55,616 bases of DNA from CAYJFG01 sp051881695. Its GTDB lineage: Bacteria; Bacillota; Clostridia; Oscillospirales; Acutalibacteraceae. Both the position numbers and the translations under genes were made by a program. The stretch lies in NCBI GenBank assembly GCA_051881695.1, contig JBJEQJ010000012.1, positions 1 through 55,616 on the forward strand, written 5' to 3'. Positions 24,713-33,206 of this stretch are shown here, piece after piece (the stretch's first letter is position 1; every line of letters begins with the position of its first letter). The notes below the pieces were generated by a model. That model made no database searches and was not told where the DNA came from. It worked only from the letters and a program-made list of their open reading frames with translations.

Positions 24713-24756
24713 AACAGGCTGTATCTCAACCGTAATGTGATACAGCCCTGTTTTTT
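24713..24756. terminator. Hairpin after the repeat-tailed membrane protein gene
   Basis: AACAGGCTGTATC (24713-24725) pairs with GATACAGCC-CTGTT (24739-24752, with a bulge). T residues follow on the plus strand; on the minus strand the following sequence is only weakly T-rich. It probably marks the end of the minus-strand gene at 24789. Confidence 0.5.
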
Positions 24757-24788
24757 ATTACATTAATATTCTGTGCCGATTACCTGCA

Positions 24789-25967
24789 TTACGGCTCGTT
24801 TTCATTTTCCGGAGCATTGGTGTTATCCGTGCTTTCGCTTTGCGGTGCAGGCTGAACAGCATTTTCTTCAGCCGGTGCCTGCGGCGGAACGTAACCCTGT
24901 GCATTGCTTTGCGGTGTGTTGTATGCTCCTGTTGCGTTATAGCCGTTATATCCGTTATATCCGTTATATCCGTTTGTCTGCTGTGGATTGTACGGTCTTT
25001 GCGGTAATCCGTTTGTACCATACGGTATGTACTGCGGCATTACAGCGTTTTGAACCTGCTTTGCATAGCCCATACCGAGCGAAGCATAAATAATATATGT
25101 TACAAACGACAAAACAGACGCTGCAAACGCAATAGCCATAAAAGGCGGAAATATATTTTTGAACATATATTCTAATATAGGATAGAACGAGCTGTCGATA
25201 TGCATTCCGTCTAAAAACTCCCTTATGTTTCCAAACCCGAAAGCAGGAATCATAAACAGGAACGGAACAGAAGACAGAAGATTTAATCCGCCGAAGATTG
25301 CATAGATAAGGTTGAAAACACCAAAGCCCTTTGCGCCCTTTGCAGAAAGCACAGGAGTTTTAATAGCCTTCATTACAGAGTTGATAAATCTAAGCATCAG
25401 TCCGGAATAAAGAAGTCCCAGTGCAATTACAACAAGGATTATTACGCAGTAAACCACAATTAAAGCCCCTAACATTGTGCTGAAGTCATCACTGCTGTCG
25501 GGTATTACAAGGAATAAAATAACTCCCAAAAAAACTACCGCAGCAGCTGCTAATGCTAAAGTTACAATGCTGATTACAGCAAACACCTTTAAAATCATAA
25601 AGCCGGAATAAGGCGAGGCTGTCGGGTTTGGATTTTTACTCTTAAAGTAAATGATAAAAAATGACGCAACAAATATAAGCTGAATTACAAGCGATATTCC
25701 CACACTGATAATAGTAGAAATATTCATACCTGCAACAGTATTCAAAATTGCGCTTGACTCTATAGTAGAAGAAGATAAATAAGCCATTGACTCAAGAATT
25801 TTACTTACCGCATTTGTGATAAAAAATGACATACCCGCAGATATAAGCGCAGATATTACCCCTATTATGCCAAGCGCAAGAACTGATTTGCGTGCAAAGA
25901 AATTCTTTACAAAAGGAAGATGATTCTGCACAGGCGCATTGGGATAAACGCTTTGAGAATTGTTCAT
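24789..25967 (-). CDS. Multi-pass membrane protein with Asn-Gly-Tyr repeat tail
   Basis: A 392-residue protein with about six membrane helices (residues about 30-300), a short N-terminal cytoplasmic piece, and a low-complexity tail rich in Pro, Gln, Asn and Tyr. The tail contains four NGY repeats followed by PQAPAEENAVQPAPQ. No transporter or enzyme motif is visible. GGGGG precedes the start. Proteins of this layout are common in Firmicutes without known function. The tail could be an interaction or surface-exposed segment. The gene is monocistronic, between an AEC transporter and sleB. Confidence 0.7.
   Translation of the reverse strand: MNNSQSVYPNAPVQNHLPFVKNFFARKSVLALGIIGVISALISAGMSFFITNAVSKILESMAYLSSSTIESSAILNTVAGMNISTIISVGISLVIQLIFVASFFIIYFKSKNPNPTASPYSGFMILKVFAVISIVTLALAAAAVVFLGVILFLVIPDSSDDFSTMLGALIVVYCVIILVVIALGLLYSGLMLRFINSVMKAIKTPVLSAKGAKGFGVFNLIYAIFGGLNLLSSVPFLFMIPAFGFGNIREFLDGMHIDSSFYPILEYMFKNIFPPFMAIAFAASVLSFVTYIIYASLGMGYAKQVQNAVMPQYIPYGTNGLPQRPYNPQQTNGYNGYNGYNGYNATGAYNTPQSNAQGYVPPQAPAEENAVQPAPQSESTDNTNAPENENEP
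24940..24974 (-). repeat. 9-bp tandem repeat in coding sequence
   Basis: The plus strand reads CCGTTATAT repeated three to four times, encoding the NGY repeats of the membrane protein tail. Such a repeat could change copy number without shifting the frame. Confidence 0.85.
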
Positions 25968-26167
25968 ATAATTAACCCCCGTAAAATAAGTTTATTTCAG
26001 CCGTATATACGACCGTTAACTTAATTTTACAGGAGTTTTGCCGATAATACAATATATTTTTAAAAATTATTTTAACTGTAAATATGTTGCTGCTTCTGCC
26101 GCTGCTTTACCAAGCAGAAAAGCACCTGCTGCCACAAAATAACAGATGATGAAAAGACTTTTAATAA

Positions 26168-26836
26168 TCAGCTGCAAAATCTATGCGAGCCTATAACATT
26201 TATTACAGGGCGGGAAAAAATCCATTTATTCGTGGACTTTGCCGGATTGTAATAATAAATTGCTCCTCCGGACGGGTCCCAGCCGTTAATTGCGTCCAGC
26301 GCCGCTTTTTTAGAGGACTCGTACACCTCGGCGTTTACCTGTCCGTCGTTTAAACAGCTAAATGCGCCCGGCTGATAAATAACTCCGGACAAAGTATTGG
26401 GAAAGGACGGATGCGCTATTCTGTTTAAAATAACTGCGCCTACCGCCACCTGTCCCTCGTACGGCTCTCCTCTGCTTTCCGCCGATATTATCCTTGCAAG
26501 CAAATCAACCTCAGCCTGCGTGTAGCCGCCGCTTGCAGAGCTTTTGCCTATGCCCAGCGAAGAAAGCGTGTCTTTACCGGCAATTCCGTCGGCAGTGAGC
26601 CCCTGTGTTTTTTGAAAGGCTGTCACCGCTTTCTTTGTACCGCTTCCGAAAATGCCGTCTATTTCTCCGTTGTAATAGCCAAGCTGTGAAAGCTTTGTTT
26701 GAATCTGCCTTACCTCATCACCTGAAGAGCCGTATTTTGAAAGCGCAGAGTACGAGTTAAAATTAAGGAACACGAAAACGGTTACAATCAAAAGAAAAAG
26801 CGCCGCCGCCCGAAAAAATTTGTTCTTGTTCTCCAT
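26168..26836 (-). CDS. sleB: Spore cortex-lytic enzyme SleB-like
   Basis: A 222-residue exported hydrolase with the SleB layout: a signal/anchor helix (residues about 9-27), a peptidoglycan-binding domain (about 35-93; GDEVRQIQTKLSQLGYYNGE and GIFGSGTKKAVTAFQ), and a C-terminal Hydrolase_2 domain with catalytic Glu120 in SAESRGEP. SleB is a lytic transglycosylase that opens the spore cortex, recognising muramic-delta-lactam, during germination. The usual partner ypeB is not adjacent. The start is followed by MENKNKFF, with AAAGGAG upstream. It is the first of two Hydrolase_2 proteins in the window. Confidence 0.88.
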   Translation of the reverse strand: MENKNKFFRAAALFLLIVTVFVFLNFNSYSALSKYGSSGDEVRQIQTKLSQLGYYNGEIDGIFGSGTKKAVTAFQKTQGLTADGIAGKDTLSSLGIGKSSASGGYTQAEVDLLARIISAESRGEPYEGQVAVGAVILNRIAHPSFPNTLSGVIYQPGAFSCLNDGQVNAEVYESSKKAALDAINGWDPSGGAIYYYNPAKSTNKWIFSRPVINVIGSHRFCS

Positions 26837-27092
26837 TTTAAGCTTTTCTCCTTTCTCATTTCAATTATTTATTATCAAGCGCACTGATAACCTTGTAATA
26901 TAAACCTGTATCCTCATACTCATAGCATTTACAGCTTTAACAAAATAATACATTTTCTCTTTGCCGGCTTATCGAAAACTGTCCTTATTATTTTATTCAA
27001 GACTGTGCATTTTAAGCGTGACACTTTTGCTGTATTATATTACCAACCTTTCATGAGAGTACAAATTAATTTTATTTGAGGATGTGTTATAA

Positions 27093-27644
27093 ATGAAAAC
27101 AGAACAAACTGCCGCCGCTTCGACGGCAAAGACAAATCAACACCTGAAAATGCTTACCATCACAGCTTTGTTTATTGCTCTTACATACGTATTTACAGCC
27201 TTTGTAAATGTTCAGCTTCCCCTTATGGCAAACGGAGGATTAATTCATCTGGGCAATATTCCGCTTTTTATCGGCGCACTTGTTTTCGGCAAAAAGGTTG
27301 GTGCAATTTGCGGCGGCGTTGGAATGGCGCTTTTTGACCTTTTGTCAGGCTGGACGGCGTGGGCGCCGTACACCTTGGTAATAGTTGCCGCTATGGGCTT
27401 TGTTGTTGGCTTAATTGCCGAAAAGCACCAGGGCTTTTTATGGAATTTGCTTGCCGTATCTTTAGCGCTTGTAATTAAGGTTGTCGGCTATTACTTTGCA
27501 GAGGTTATTATGTACGGCAACTGGATTGCGCCGCTGGCTTCAATTCCCGGCAATATAGTGCAGGTTGTTGTTGCCGCTGTTGTTGTGCTTATCATAGTAG
27601 GACAGCTTCAGAAGCTTGCAAGAAGGACAATATTGAAAGTATAA
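27093..27644 (+). CDS. ECF transporter S-component
   Basis: A 183-residue membrane protein with five to six helices that gives substrate specificity to an energy-coupling-factor vitamin importer. The first helix LTITALFIALTYVFTAF follows the usual cytoplasmic start, and LIHLGNIPLFIGALVFGKKVGAI is the typical second region of the HmpT/PdxU-type group. It needs the shared EcfA/EcfA'/EcfT module, which is not in the window. GAGG lies before the start. The class V aminotransferase gene begins 37 bp after its stop. Because of that neighbour and the pyridoxal kinase at 14.0 kb, a vitamin B6 compound is a possible cargo, but this is an inference. Confidence 0.8.
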   Translation: MKTEQTAAASTAKTNQHLKMLTITALFIALTYVFTAFVNVQLPLMANGGLIHLGNIPLFIGALVFGKKVGAICGGVGMALFDLLSGWTAWAPYTLVIVAAMGFVVGLIAEKHQGFLWNLLAVSLALVIKVVGYYFAEVIMYGNWIAPLASIPGNIVQVVVAAVVVLIIVGQLQKLARRTILKV

Positions 27645-27681
27645 ATTTTTGTCAGCATTAATTAAAATGGGAGAGTTTAAA

Positions 27682-28758
27682 ATGTATAAGATGATGACGC
27701 CCGGACCGACAATGGTAAGGGAAAACGTGCTTTCGGCAAGAAGCCGTAAATTTCAAAACCCCGACACTGACGCCGATTTCTGCGAATATTATAAGGAAAC
27801 GTGCCTGCTTATAAGCGAGCTTCTGCATACAAAAAACGAAACGCTCATTTTAGACGGCGAGGGCATTTTGGGTCTTGAGGCGGCGTGCGCCTCTTTAACA
27901 GAGCCGGGCGACCGTGTGCTTGTGCTTGACAACGGACTGTACGGAGAGGGCTTTAAGGACTTTGTTTCTATGTACGGCGGAAAGCCTGTGCTTTACACAA
28001 AGGACTACAAAAACGCTCTTGACCCGGACGAGCTTGAGCAGTTTTTGCAGACAGACTCAAACTTTAAATACGCAACCGTTGTGCATTGCGACACTCCCAG
28101 CGGTATGTTAAACGACATATCAAAAATATGCCCCATACTGAAAAAGCACGGCATACTTACCGTGGTAGACTCTGTTTCCGCCATGTTCGGAGAGGACGTA
28201 AGAGCAGACGAATGGAAGATAGACATTCTCTGCGGCGGCTCGCAAAAAGCGGTATCTGCTCCGCCGGGACTTACGTTCGTAACGGTAAGCGAGGACGCAA
28301 AGCAGGCTATGCACGCGCGCAAAACGCCGATTGCCTCTTTTTACGCAAATCTTACTGCTTTTGACGGCTACTACGAGAACAAGTGGTTTCCGTACACTAT
28401 GCCGGCAAGCGACATTTACGGTCTGAGAACCGCCTTTGAAAATATTAAGGCAGATGAAAATATACTTGACCGCCATGCACAGCTTGCACAGTACACAAGA
28501 AAAGCCGTTACCGATATGGGTCTTAGGCTTTATCAGGAAAGCGGATTTTCAAACACCGTAACGGTCTTTGAGGTTCCCGATTATATTACGGCAGACGAAA
28601 TTTTGCAGAGAATGCTTAAAGAGCACAACATAATGCTGAGCGGCTCCTTCGGTATTTTTGCCGGCAAGCTTATTCGCATAGGTCATATGGGAGAAAACGC
28701 AACAAGAGAAAATGTTGAGGAAACAATTTCTGCTTTAAAATCAGTTTTGGGGAAATAA
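27682..28758 (+). CDS. PLP-dependent class V aminotransferase
   Basis: A 358-residue cytoplasmic aminotransferase of the alanine-glyoxylate/serine-pyruvate type. It begins MYKMMTPGPTMV, the usual start of this group. It has the cofactor Asp in VVDSVSAMFGED and the Schiff-base Lys189 in GGSQKAVSAPPGL. ATG 27682 has GGGAGAG upstream; a longer reading from 27649 is unlikely. It is co-transcribed with the ECF S-component. Related enzymes include phosphonate (AEP) aminotransferases and pyridoxamine-pyruvate aminotransferase; which substrate applies is not decided by sequence. Confidence 0.85.
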   Translation: MYKMMTPGPTMVRENVLSARSRKFQNPDTDADFCEYYKETCLLISELLHTKNETLILDGEGILGLEAACASLTEPGDRVLVLDNGLYGEGFKDFVSMYGGKPVLYTKDYKNALDPDELEQFLQTDSNFKYATVVHCDTPSGMLNDISKICPILKKHGILTVVDSVSAMFGEDVRADEWKIDILCGGSQKAVSAPPGLTFVTVSEDAKQAMHARKTPIASFYANLTAFDGYYENKWFPYTMPASDIYGLRTAFENIKADENILDRHAQLAQYTRKAVTDMGLRLYQESGFSNTVTVFEVPDYITADEILQRMLKEHNIMLSGSFGIFAGKLIRIGHMGENATRENVEETISALKSVLGK

Positions 28759-28858
28759 CGCTTTTCTTTTTTCAAATGCAGAATACAATTTTCTGCAATA
28801 CGCAAATTAATCTTAACAGCAACGAAGTTTACCTCGTTTTGATAATAATTTACACAAA

Positions 28859-28900
28859 GCCGCCCCGGATGTACAATGTACTCCCGGGGCGGCTGTTTTT
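28859..28900 (+). terminator. Terminator after aminotransferase gene
   Basis: GCCGCCCCGG (28859-28868) pairs with CCGGGGCGGC (28884-28893), followed by TGTTTTT. It sits between convergent genes and may serve both. Confidence 0.85.
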
Positions 28901-28907
28901 GCAATAA

Positions 28908-29486
28908 TTATTCTGTTCGAGATGCAAGGTAAGAATCAACTGCGCTTTGCTCCTCTTGCGTTATTACAGAATCATCACTGAAGCCGTAATACTCCGCCTT
29001 TGTCAAGCCGTGGATTTCAAGTATTTTATCCTTTAACGGATCGTCGCTTCTTACTCCGCAACAAAACTCACCTGTATAATTTTTCAGAAGTGTATATTCC
29101 TCATTTGTGAGTTTTTTAGTTTTTAAGGTTTCAACAGCAGCGCTCATAATCTCTCTGTCATAGCAATATTTTACTTCATAATTTTTGTTTAGTTTTTTAT
29201 TAATTAACGCTATGGATTGTTCTATATAACTATTAAGTAGTTTTTCCTCTTCGGTTTCTTCACGCAATTCCCCCAAAATAACTACCGGCGGAGATGTATC
29301 TTCCTCAACCTCTATCTCACCAGTTATTACCTTGTTTTTATACTCAATTTCTTCTTTTTTAGCCGCTGACATCGAAGAATTGATTTGAGCAAGCTTTATA
29401 TTCTCGTTGCCAACTATTGCACCTACGGATAGCGGAACAGTAACCGTTAAAATCACCAAAACAACAATAAGTATTTTCTTTTTCAT
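28908..29486 (-). CDS. Secreted or membrane-anchored protein of unknown function
   Basis: A 192-residue protein with an N-terminal hydrophobic segment (KKKILIVVLVILTVTVPLSV). The rest is outside the membrane, acidic and mostly helical, with two Cys-containing segments (VKYCYDRE and GEFCCGVR). ATG 29486 follows AAGGAGG at ideal spacing; a start at 29507 is less likely. It lies 38 bp after the RICIN/amidase gene and is probably in its operon. Not recognised. Confidence 0.7.
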   Translation of the reverse strand: MKKKILIVVLVILTVTVPLSVGAIVGNENIKLAQINSSMSAAKKEEIEYKNKVITGEIEVEEDTSPPVVILGELREETEEEKLLNSYIEQSIALINKKLNKNYEVKYCYDREIMSAAVETLKTKKLTNEEYTLLKNYTGEFCCGVRSDDPLKDKILEIHGLTKAEYYGFSDDSVITQEEQSAVDSYLASRTE

Positions 29487-29524
29487 AAAAATCCTCCTTA
29501 ACACCAAATAATATACTATATTAT

Positions 29525-30657
29525 TTATGTCATTCTGTAAAACCTGAATGTCATTTTTTTATATTCAGGTTTTTCCGTTATTAATTTAAGCAAGTTTACA
29601 TCCTTTTGGTTAGAACTGTGATATGTTAACGAGAAGAAAGTTTTATTATTATACGAATTATAGCTTGTAATATACATTGTATGAAACGCCTTGTCGTTGT
29701 TTAAAATTTGTACAACATCTCCTTTTGTATATTCAGTTGCCATTATATCAGAATAATGATCTAAAATATACTGACCAGTGTAATCATTGTAACCTCTTCT
29801 ATCAGACCAAAAATCCATGAATCTTGGTGCGCTAATCCAAGGACTACTCGCACCCACCCCTAAAAAACCACCGACAGTTTGGAGTTCCCACGAATAATCA
29901 ATTTGTTCCCCTGTTGTCGGCGCTGGATACCGGTTGTTTTTCTTATATACCATCCATTCTTCTTGGAATTGCATTCCTCCTGCCAACATACATTGTGAAA
30001 CAAAATTTGCACAATCTTGTTCCATATTCGGGTATGTCGTTGGTCTTTTATCGTAATTTTTTCGTGCATAATTTACTCCCATTTTTGGTTGTTTATACAT
30101 TGCCATTGGCTCAATAATCCATTCATCATTCGCCGAAGCATTGTAGGTATATTGAAATACGTTTGCATTTTCAGAACAGCTTGCTTCTTCAACAGTAATT
30201 GCTTTTGCAAAATCACTGCAATTTGATAATATTCTAAAAGAATAAGAATCCGAGTTTAAAGCTATTGCAAATTTTCTTGCCCTTGAATTATTTCCATCCT
30301 GCCAGATATCTGCATTAGCTCCCAAAATGTTGTTTGCAGTATAAATATCAAGATATCTTGTCGTACTACATGAAGGCATTAATCTATAGACTCCTTCATC
30401 ACTTAAATAAGTTAAAGTCCACTTCTGACCTGTAGCATTATTATACTTTTTCTGCACAACATTTGCACCGTTTGTGTTGGCATTCCCGACGACAGTTAAG
30501 TATTGTCCGCTATACTTATTTTTAATAAAGTATTTTCTTCCACTTACAACAAGCTGCGCCGCCGAATATGCAGAAGTCTGAACTGTAAAGGCAGATATAA
30601 TTAAAATTCCTGCTAATATTCCGCATATCCACTTTTTATAAATTTTTTTACTTTCAC
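29525..30657 (-). pseudogene. RICIN-like/amidase-domain secreted protein, signal peptide out of frame
   Basis: The body encodes a N-terminal RICIN-type lectin domain (YFIKNKYSGQYLTVVG; QKWTLTYLSDEGVYRL; DEWIIEPM) and a C-terminal cysteine amidase domain (Amidase_6 type: YPNMEQDCANFVSQCMLAGG, and AFHTMYIT as the catalytic His region). A GTG start at 30657-30655 has GGAGGTG upstream, but that frame stops after 14 codons. The body's frame has a perfect signal peptide (KKWICGILAGILIISAFTVQ, then TSAYS) but no start. The two join if the A7 run (30649-30643) had eight A residues. So it is either a frameshifted gene, a slippage-controlled gene, or a sequencing error. When restored it has 377 residues. 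Confidence 0.75.
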
Positions 30658-30699
30658 AAAAACACCTCCACTTAACATTTGTGTTTATTTTGCATTTAT

Positions 30700-30728
30700 A
30701 TATTACTATATTAAGATGTATATTTCAA
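30700..30728 (-). promoter_or_regulatory. Promoter of RICIN/amidase gene
   Basis: On the minus strand TTGAAA (30728-30723), 17-bp spacer, TAATAT (30705-30700). Upstream the sequence is extremely AT-rich and holds a CAATACA/TGTATTG dyad. Confidence 0.5.
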
Positions 30729-30844
30729 TACAATATGTACACAAACATTTGTATTGTTATTTGTAATAAACAACAACAAAATATTTATAATATAATATTA
30801 TTTATAAAAATCATTGTGTTGTTTGTTCACTTTACATAAACAAC

Positions 30845-30879
30845 GCCGCCCCTTGCGTTCATTGTACGCAAGGGGCGGC
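30845..30879 (-). terminator. Terminator after aldolase gene
   Basis: GCCGCCCCTTGCG (30845-30857) pairs perfectly with CGCAAGGGGCGGC (30867-30879). On the minus strand it follows the stop of the aldolase gene. It closely resembles the hairpin at 28859-28893. Confidence 0.7.
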
Positions 30880-30899
30880 TGTTTATGTTTATTCTGTTA

Positions 30900-31874
30900 T
30901 TACTCTCTGTCAAGCAGATGCAGATAAAAGTTTAGGTAGTCTGTGCGGTTGTCCTCGGTAAATGAGATTGCGTCCCTTGGGTGCTGGCTGAGCTGACCTG
31001 TCAGCATATACTGAATGTCGTATCCCCATTTTACTCCGCTTGCTTTAAGCGGCAGAATGTGCTTTTCTATAAATTTAAGCACTGAGGTTATGTTGTACTT
31101 CGGGTTTTTCAAAAATCCCAAAAGAAGCTCAAGCGGACAGTTCCCTGCGCCTCTGCCCAGGCTGCTTACAGTAGCGTCTGCAAAGCTTGCTCCGCGGCTT
31201 ATAGCCTCAATAGTATTTGCAAAGGCAAGCTGCTGGTTGTTGTGTGCGTGTATGCCGACAAACTTGCCGCTTTTTTCGGCAACCTCAATATATCTGTCTG
31301 CAATGCTCTGCATTTCCTCAGGGAAAATAGAGCCGTAGCTGTCTACAATATATATTCCGTCAACAGGCGTTTTGCTCAAAAGCTCCAGCGCCAGGTCAAT
31401 ATCCTTCTCTTTTGCGCTTGAAATTGCCATAATATTAACTGTTGTTTCATAGCCCATTTTATGGCAATGCTCTATCATTTCTATTGCCGCAGGAATTTGA
31501 TGAATATATGTTGCAATGCGGTACAGGTCAACGGGGCTGTTTGCCTTTTCGCCGATGTCCTTCTTATAGTTGGTTCTGCCGACATCTGCCATAGCGGCAA
31601 TTTTCATATCTGTCTGATTATCGCCTACTATGCTTATAATATCGTCCTCGTTGCAGAACTTCCATTTTCCGAACTCGTCAACGCTGAAAATATCCTTATC
31701 TGCCTTATAGCCGAACTCCATATAATCTACGCCCGACTTTACGTTTGTTAAATACAAATCCCTTACAAATTCGTCGGTAAAGTAAAATTTATTTACCAGT
31801 CCGCCGTCTCTTATAGTTGCGTCCAAAACCCTTATGTCGGGTCTGAAGGTCAAAATTTCACCCTTTTTACCCAT
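30900..31874 (-). CDS. DRE-TIM aldolase-family protein
   Basis: A 324-residue TIM-barrel protein of the HMGL/4-hydroxy-2-oxovalerate aldolase family. The divalent-metal and catalytic motif is VLDATIRDGG (residues about 17-26); the HAHNN motif after KFVGI supplies the metal-binding histidines; SLGRGAGNCPLE is the conserved C-terminal loop. Known members split or join 2-oxo acids and acyl groups; this 'aldolase catalytic domain' subgroup is uncharacterised and stands alone here. AAGGAGG precedes the ATG at ideal spacing. It is not a DmpG fusion, since it lacks the C-terminal communication domain. The substrate is unknown. Confidence 0.82.
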   Translation of the reverse strand: MGKKGEILTFRPDIRVLDATIRDGGLVNKFYFTDEFVRDLYLTNVKSGVDYMEFGYKADKDIFSVDEFGKWKFCNEDDIISIVGDNQTDMKIAAMADVGRTNYKKDIGEKANSPVDLYRIATYIHQIPAAIEMIEHCHKMGYETTVNIMAISSAKEKDIDLALELLSKTPVDGIYIVDSYGSIFPEEMQSIADRYIEVAEKSGKFVGIHAHNNQQLAFANTIEAISRGASFADATVSSLGRGAGNCPLELLLGFLKNPKYNITSVLKFIEKHILPLKASGVKWGYDIQYMLTGQLSQHPRDAISFTEDNRTDYLNFYLHLLDRE

Positions 31875-32070
31875 TTTAATAACCTCCTTGAAACAGGCGC
31901 AAGGTAACGTAAAGCTCGTTTTCCCGCCCTGCCGCTTTTTTGCGTAAGGTTATTATATCAAAACAGCAAAACGAAAACAAGAATAATTTAACGCTTTAAA
32001 GCGTATAAGTGAAATTTGTTGCACACTGCACAAAAACTATTTCTGATTTAGTCGCATATTAACATAAAAA

Positions 32071-32094
32071 ACGGCGCATCTCTGCGCCGTTTTA
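32071..32094. terminator. Terminator of rpe
   Basis: ACGGCGCA (32071-32078) pairs with TGCGCCGT (32083-32090), with T runs on both strands (six on the minus strand). Confidence 0.8.
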
Positions 32095-32172
32095 ATACTA
32101 ACAAAGCTATTAACTGCTGTTTGCAGTCATATTTTAACAATTAATACAGAAAATTCCGGTCGGAAGCGACCC

Positions 32173-32823
32173 TTATTCACACAGGCGTTTCAGGTTCTCA
32201 ATCGCCTGAGCCGCATCGGGTGCTTTGAATACTCCTGTGCCGGAAACCGCAACGTCAACGCCGGCACTTGCCGCCAATGCTATTGTCTTTTCGTTTATTC
32301 CGCCGTCTGCCTCAAGCAATATGTCAAGTCCTCTTTTTTCTGCCTCCGCCTTAATTGCAGTAACCTTCGGCAGCATATCCTCCATAAATGCCTGTCCGCC
32401 AAAGCCCGGCTCAACCGTCATTACAAGCACCATATATATATCCTCAAGATAAGGCAAAACTGCCTCATAGGGTGTTTTTGGCTTAATAACAAGTCCCGGC
32501 TTAACGCCGAGCCGCTTTATTTTATCTATAGTCGCCTTAATATCAGACTTCGCCTCAACGTGAAATGTGATAATATCCGCCCCTGCCTTTGCAAATGCCT
32601 CGGCATAATCATAGGGATGGTCAATCATCAGATGAACATCGAACGGTACGTCTGTGTATTTTCTGGCGGCGGCAACAATATCCGGTCCAAAGGTGATGTT
32701 CGGAACAAAATGGCCGTCCATAACATCAAGGTGCATAAAATCGGCTTTTGCCTGTTCCATTCGCTTTATTTCATATCCTATTTTTGAAAAGTCGCAAGAA
32801 AGCATTGACGGTGCAATTTTCAC
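32173..32823 (-). CDS. rpe: Ribulose-phosphate 3-epimerase
   Basis: A 216-residue TIM-barrel enzyme interconverting ribulose 5-phosphate and xylulose 5-phosphate in the pentose phosphate pathway. Diagnostic motifs are IAPSMLSCDF at the N-terminus, HLDVMDGHFVPNITFG (metal-binding His and catalytic Asp), VHLMID, MTVEPGFGGQ and EADGGIN. The GTG at 32823 is taken as start because GGAGG lies 8 nt upstream; the in-frame TTG at 32838 would overlap that ribosome site. In many Firmicutes rpe lies in the rsgA-thiN cluster, but not here. A MITE-like element lies 22 bp upstream of this gene's 5' side (32861-33039) and may carry or disturb its promoter. Confidence 0.93.
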   Translation of the reverse strand: MKIAPSMLSCDFSKIGYEIKRMEQAKADFMHLDVMDGHFVPNITFGPDIVAAARKYTDVPFDVHLMIDHPYDYAEAFAKAGADIITFHVEAKSDIKATIDKIKRLGVKPGLVIKPKTPYEAVLPYLEDIYMVLVMTVEPGFGGQAFMEDMLPKVTAIKAEAEKRGLDILLEADGGINEKTIALAASAGVDVAVSGTGVFKAPDAAQAIENLKRLCE

Positions 32824-32860
32824 AGCTGATTCCTCCAAGGTTTTTATATCTGTTCTCTAA

Positions 32861-33039
32861 TTAAGGAACCACTGAACAAATTACGCTAAAAGCTGTTTGC
32901 ACATCTTGCTTGCATATTTTCCGCTGATTTGTCCAAAAAATCCTCGTAATGCGCCAGCATTACTGCGGTTTGTTTGTACAATCAAACGAAAAATCTGACG
33001 GTGCAATATGCACAAACAACTTAATCAGTGTTTCCTTAA
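32861..33039. mobile_element. MITE-like element, copy 1 (179 bp)
   Basis: The left end TTAAGGAACCACTGA and right end TCAGTGTTTCCTTAA are inverted copies. Internally the halves are imperfectly complementary (GCTGTTTGCACATCTTGC against GTTGTTTGTGCATATTGC), so the whole element could fold into one long hairpin. It carries no ORF with a ribosome site. A second copy in the reverse orientation lies at 44584-44763, about 80-85 percent identical by eye. Confidence 0.75.
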
Positions 33040-33066
33040 ATTTCCTCTTTTTCGGCGGCAGGTTTT

Positions 33067-33206
33067 GGGCAAGAAGCAACGAGCGTTTTGGAAAACTTGT
33101 TTGGGATAAATGCTCTAAGCAGATTGCTCTTATGAGGAGTGCCGACGTACTCCTTGTACTTCAAGCTCCGAATAAGGGCAAGATGCAACGAGCATTTATT
33201 CCAAAC
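33067..33206. repeat. Nested direct and inverted repeats after the P-type ATPase-like gene
   Basis: GGGCAAGAAGCAACGAGCG (33067-33085) recurs nearly unchanged at 33176-33194. GTTTGGGATAAATGCTC (33099-33115) recurs inverted at 33190-33206 with one mismatch. A small stem AGGAGT/ACTCCT lies between them (33135-33154). The last repeat touches the stop codon of the large minus-strand gene, so the fold could serve as its 3' end. Confidence 0.6.
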
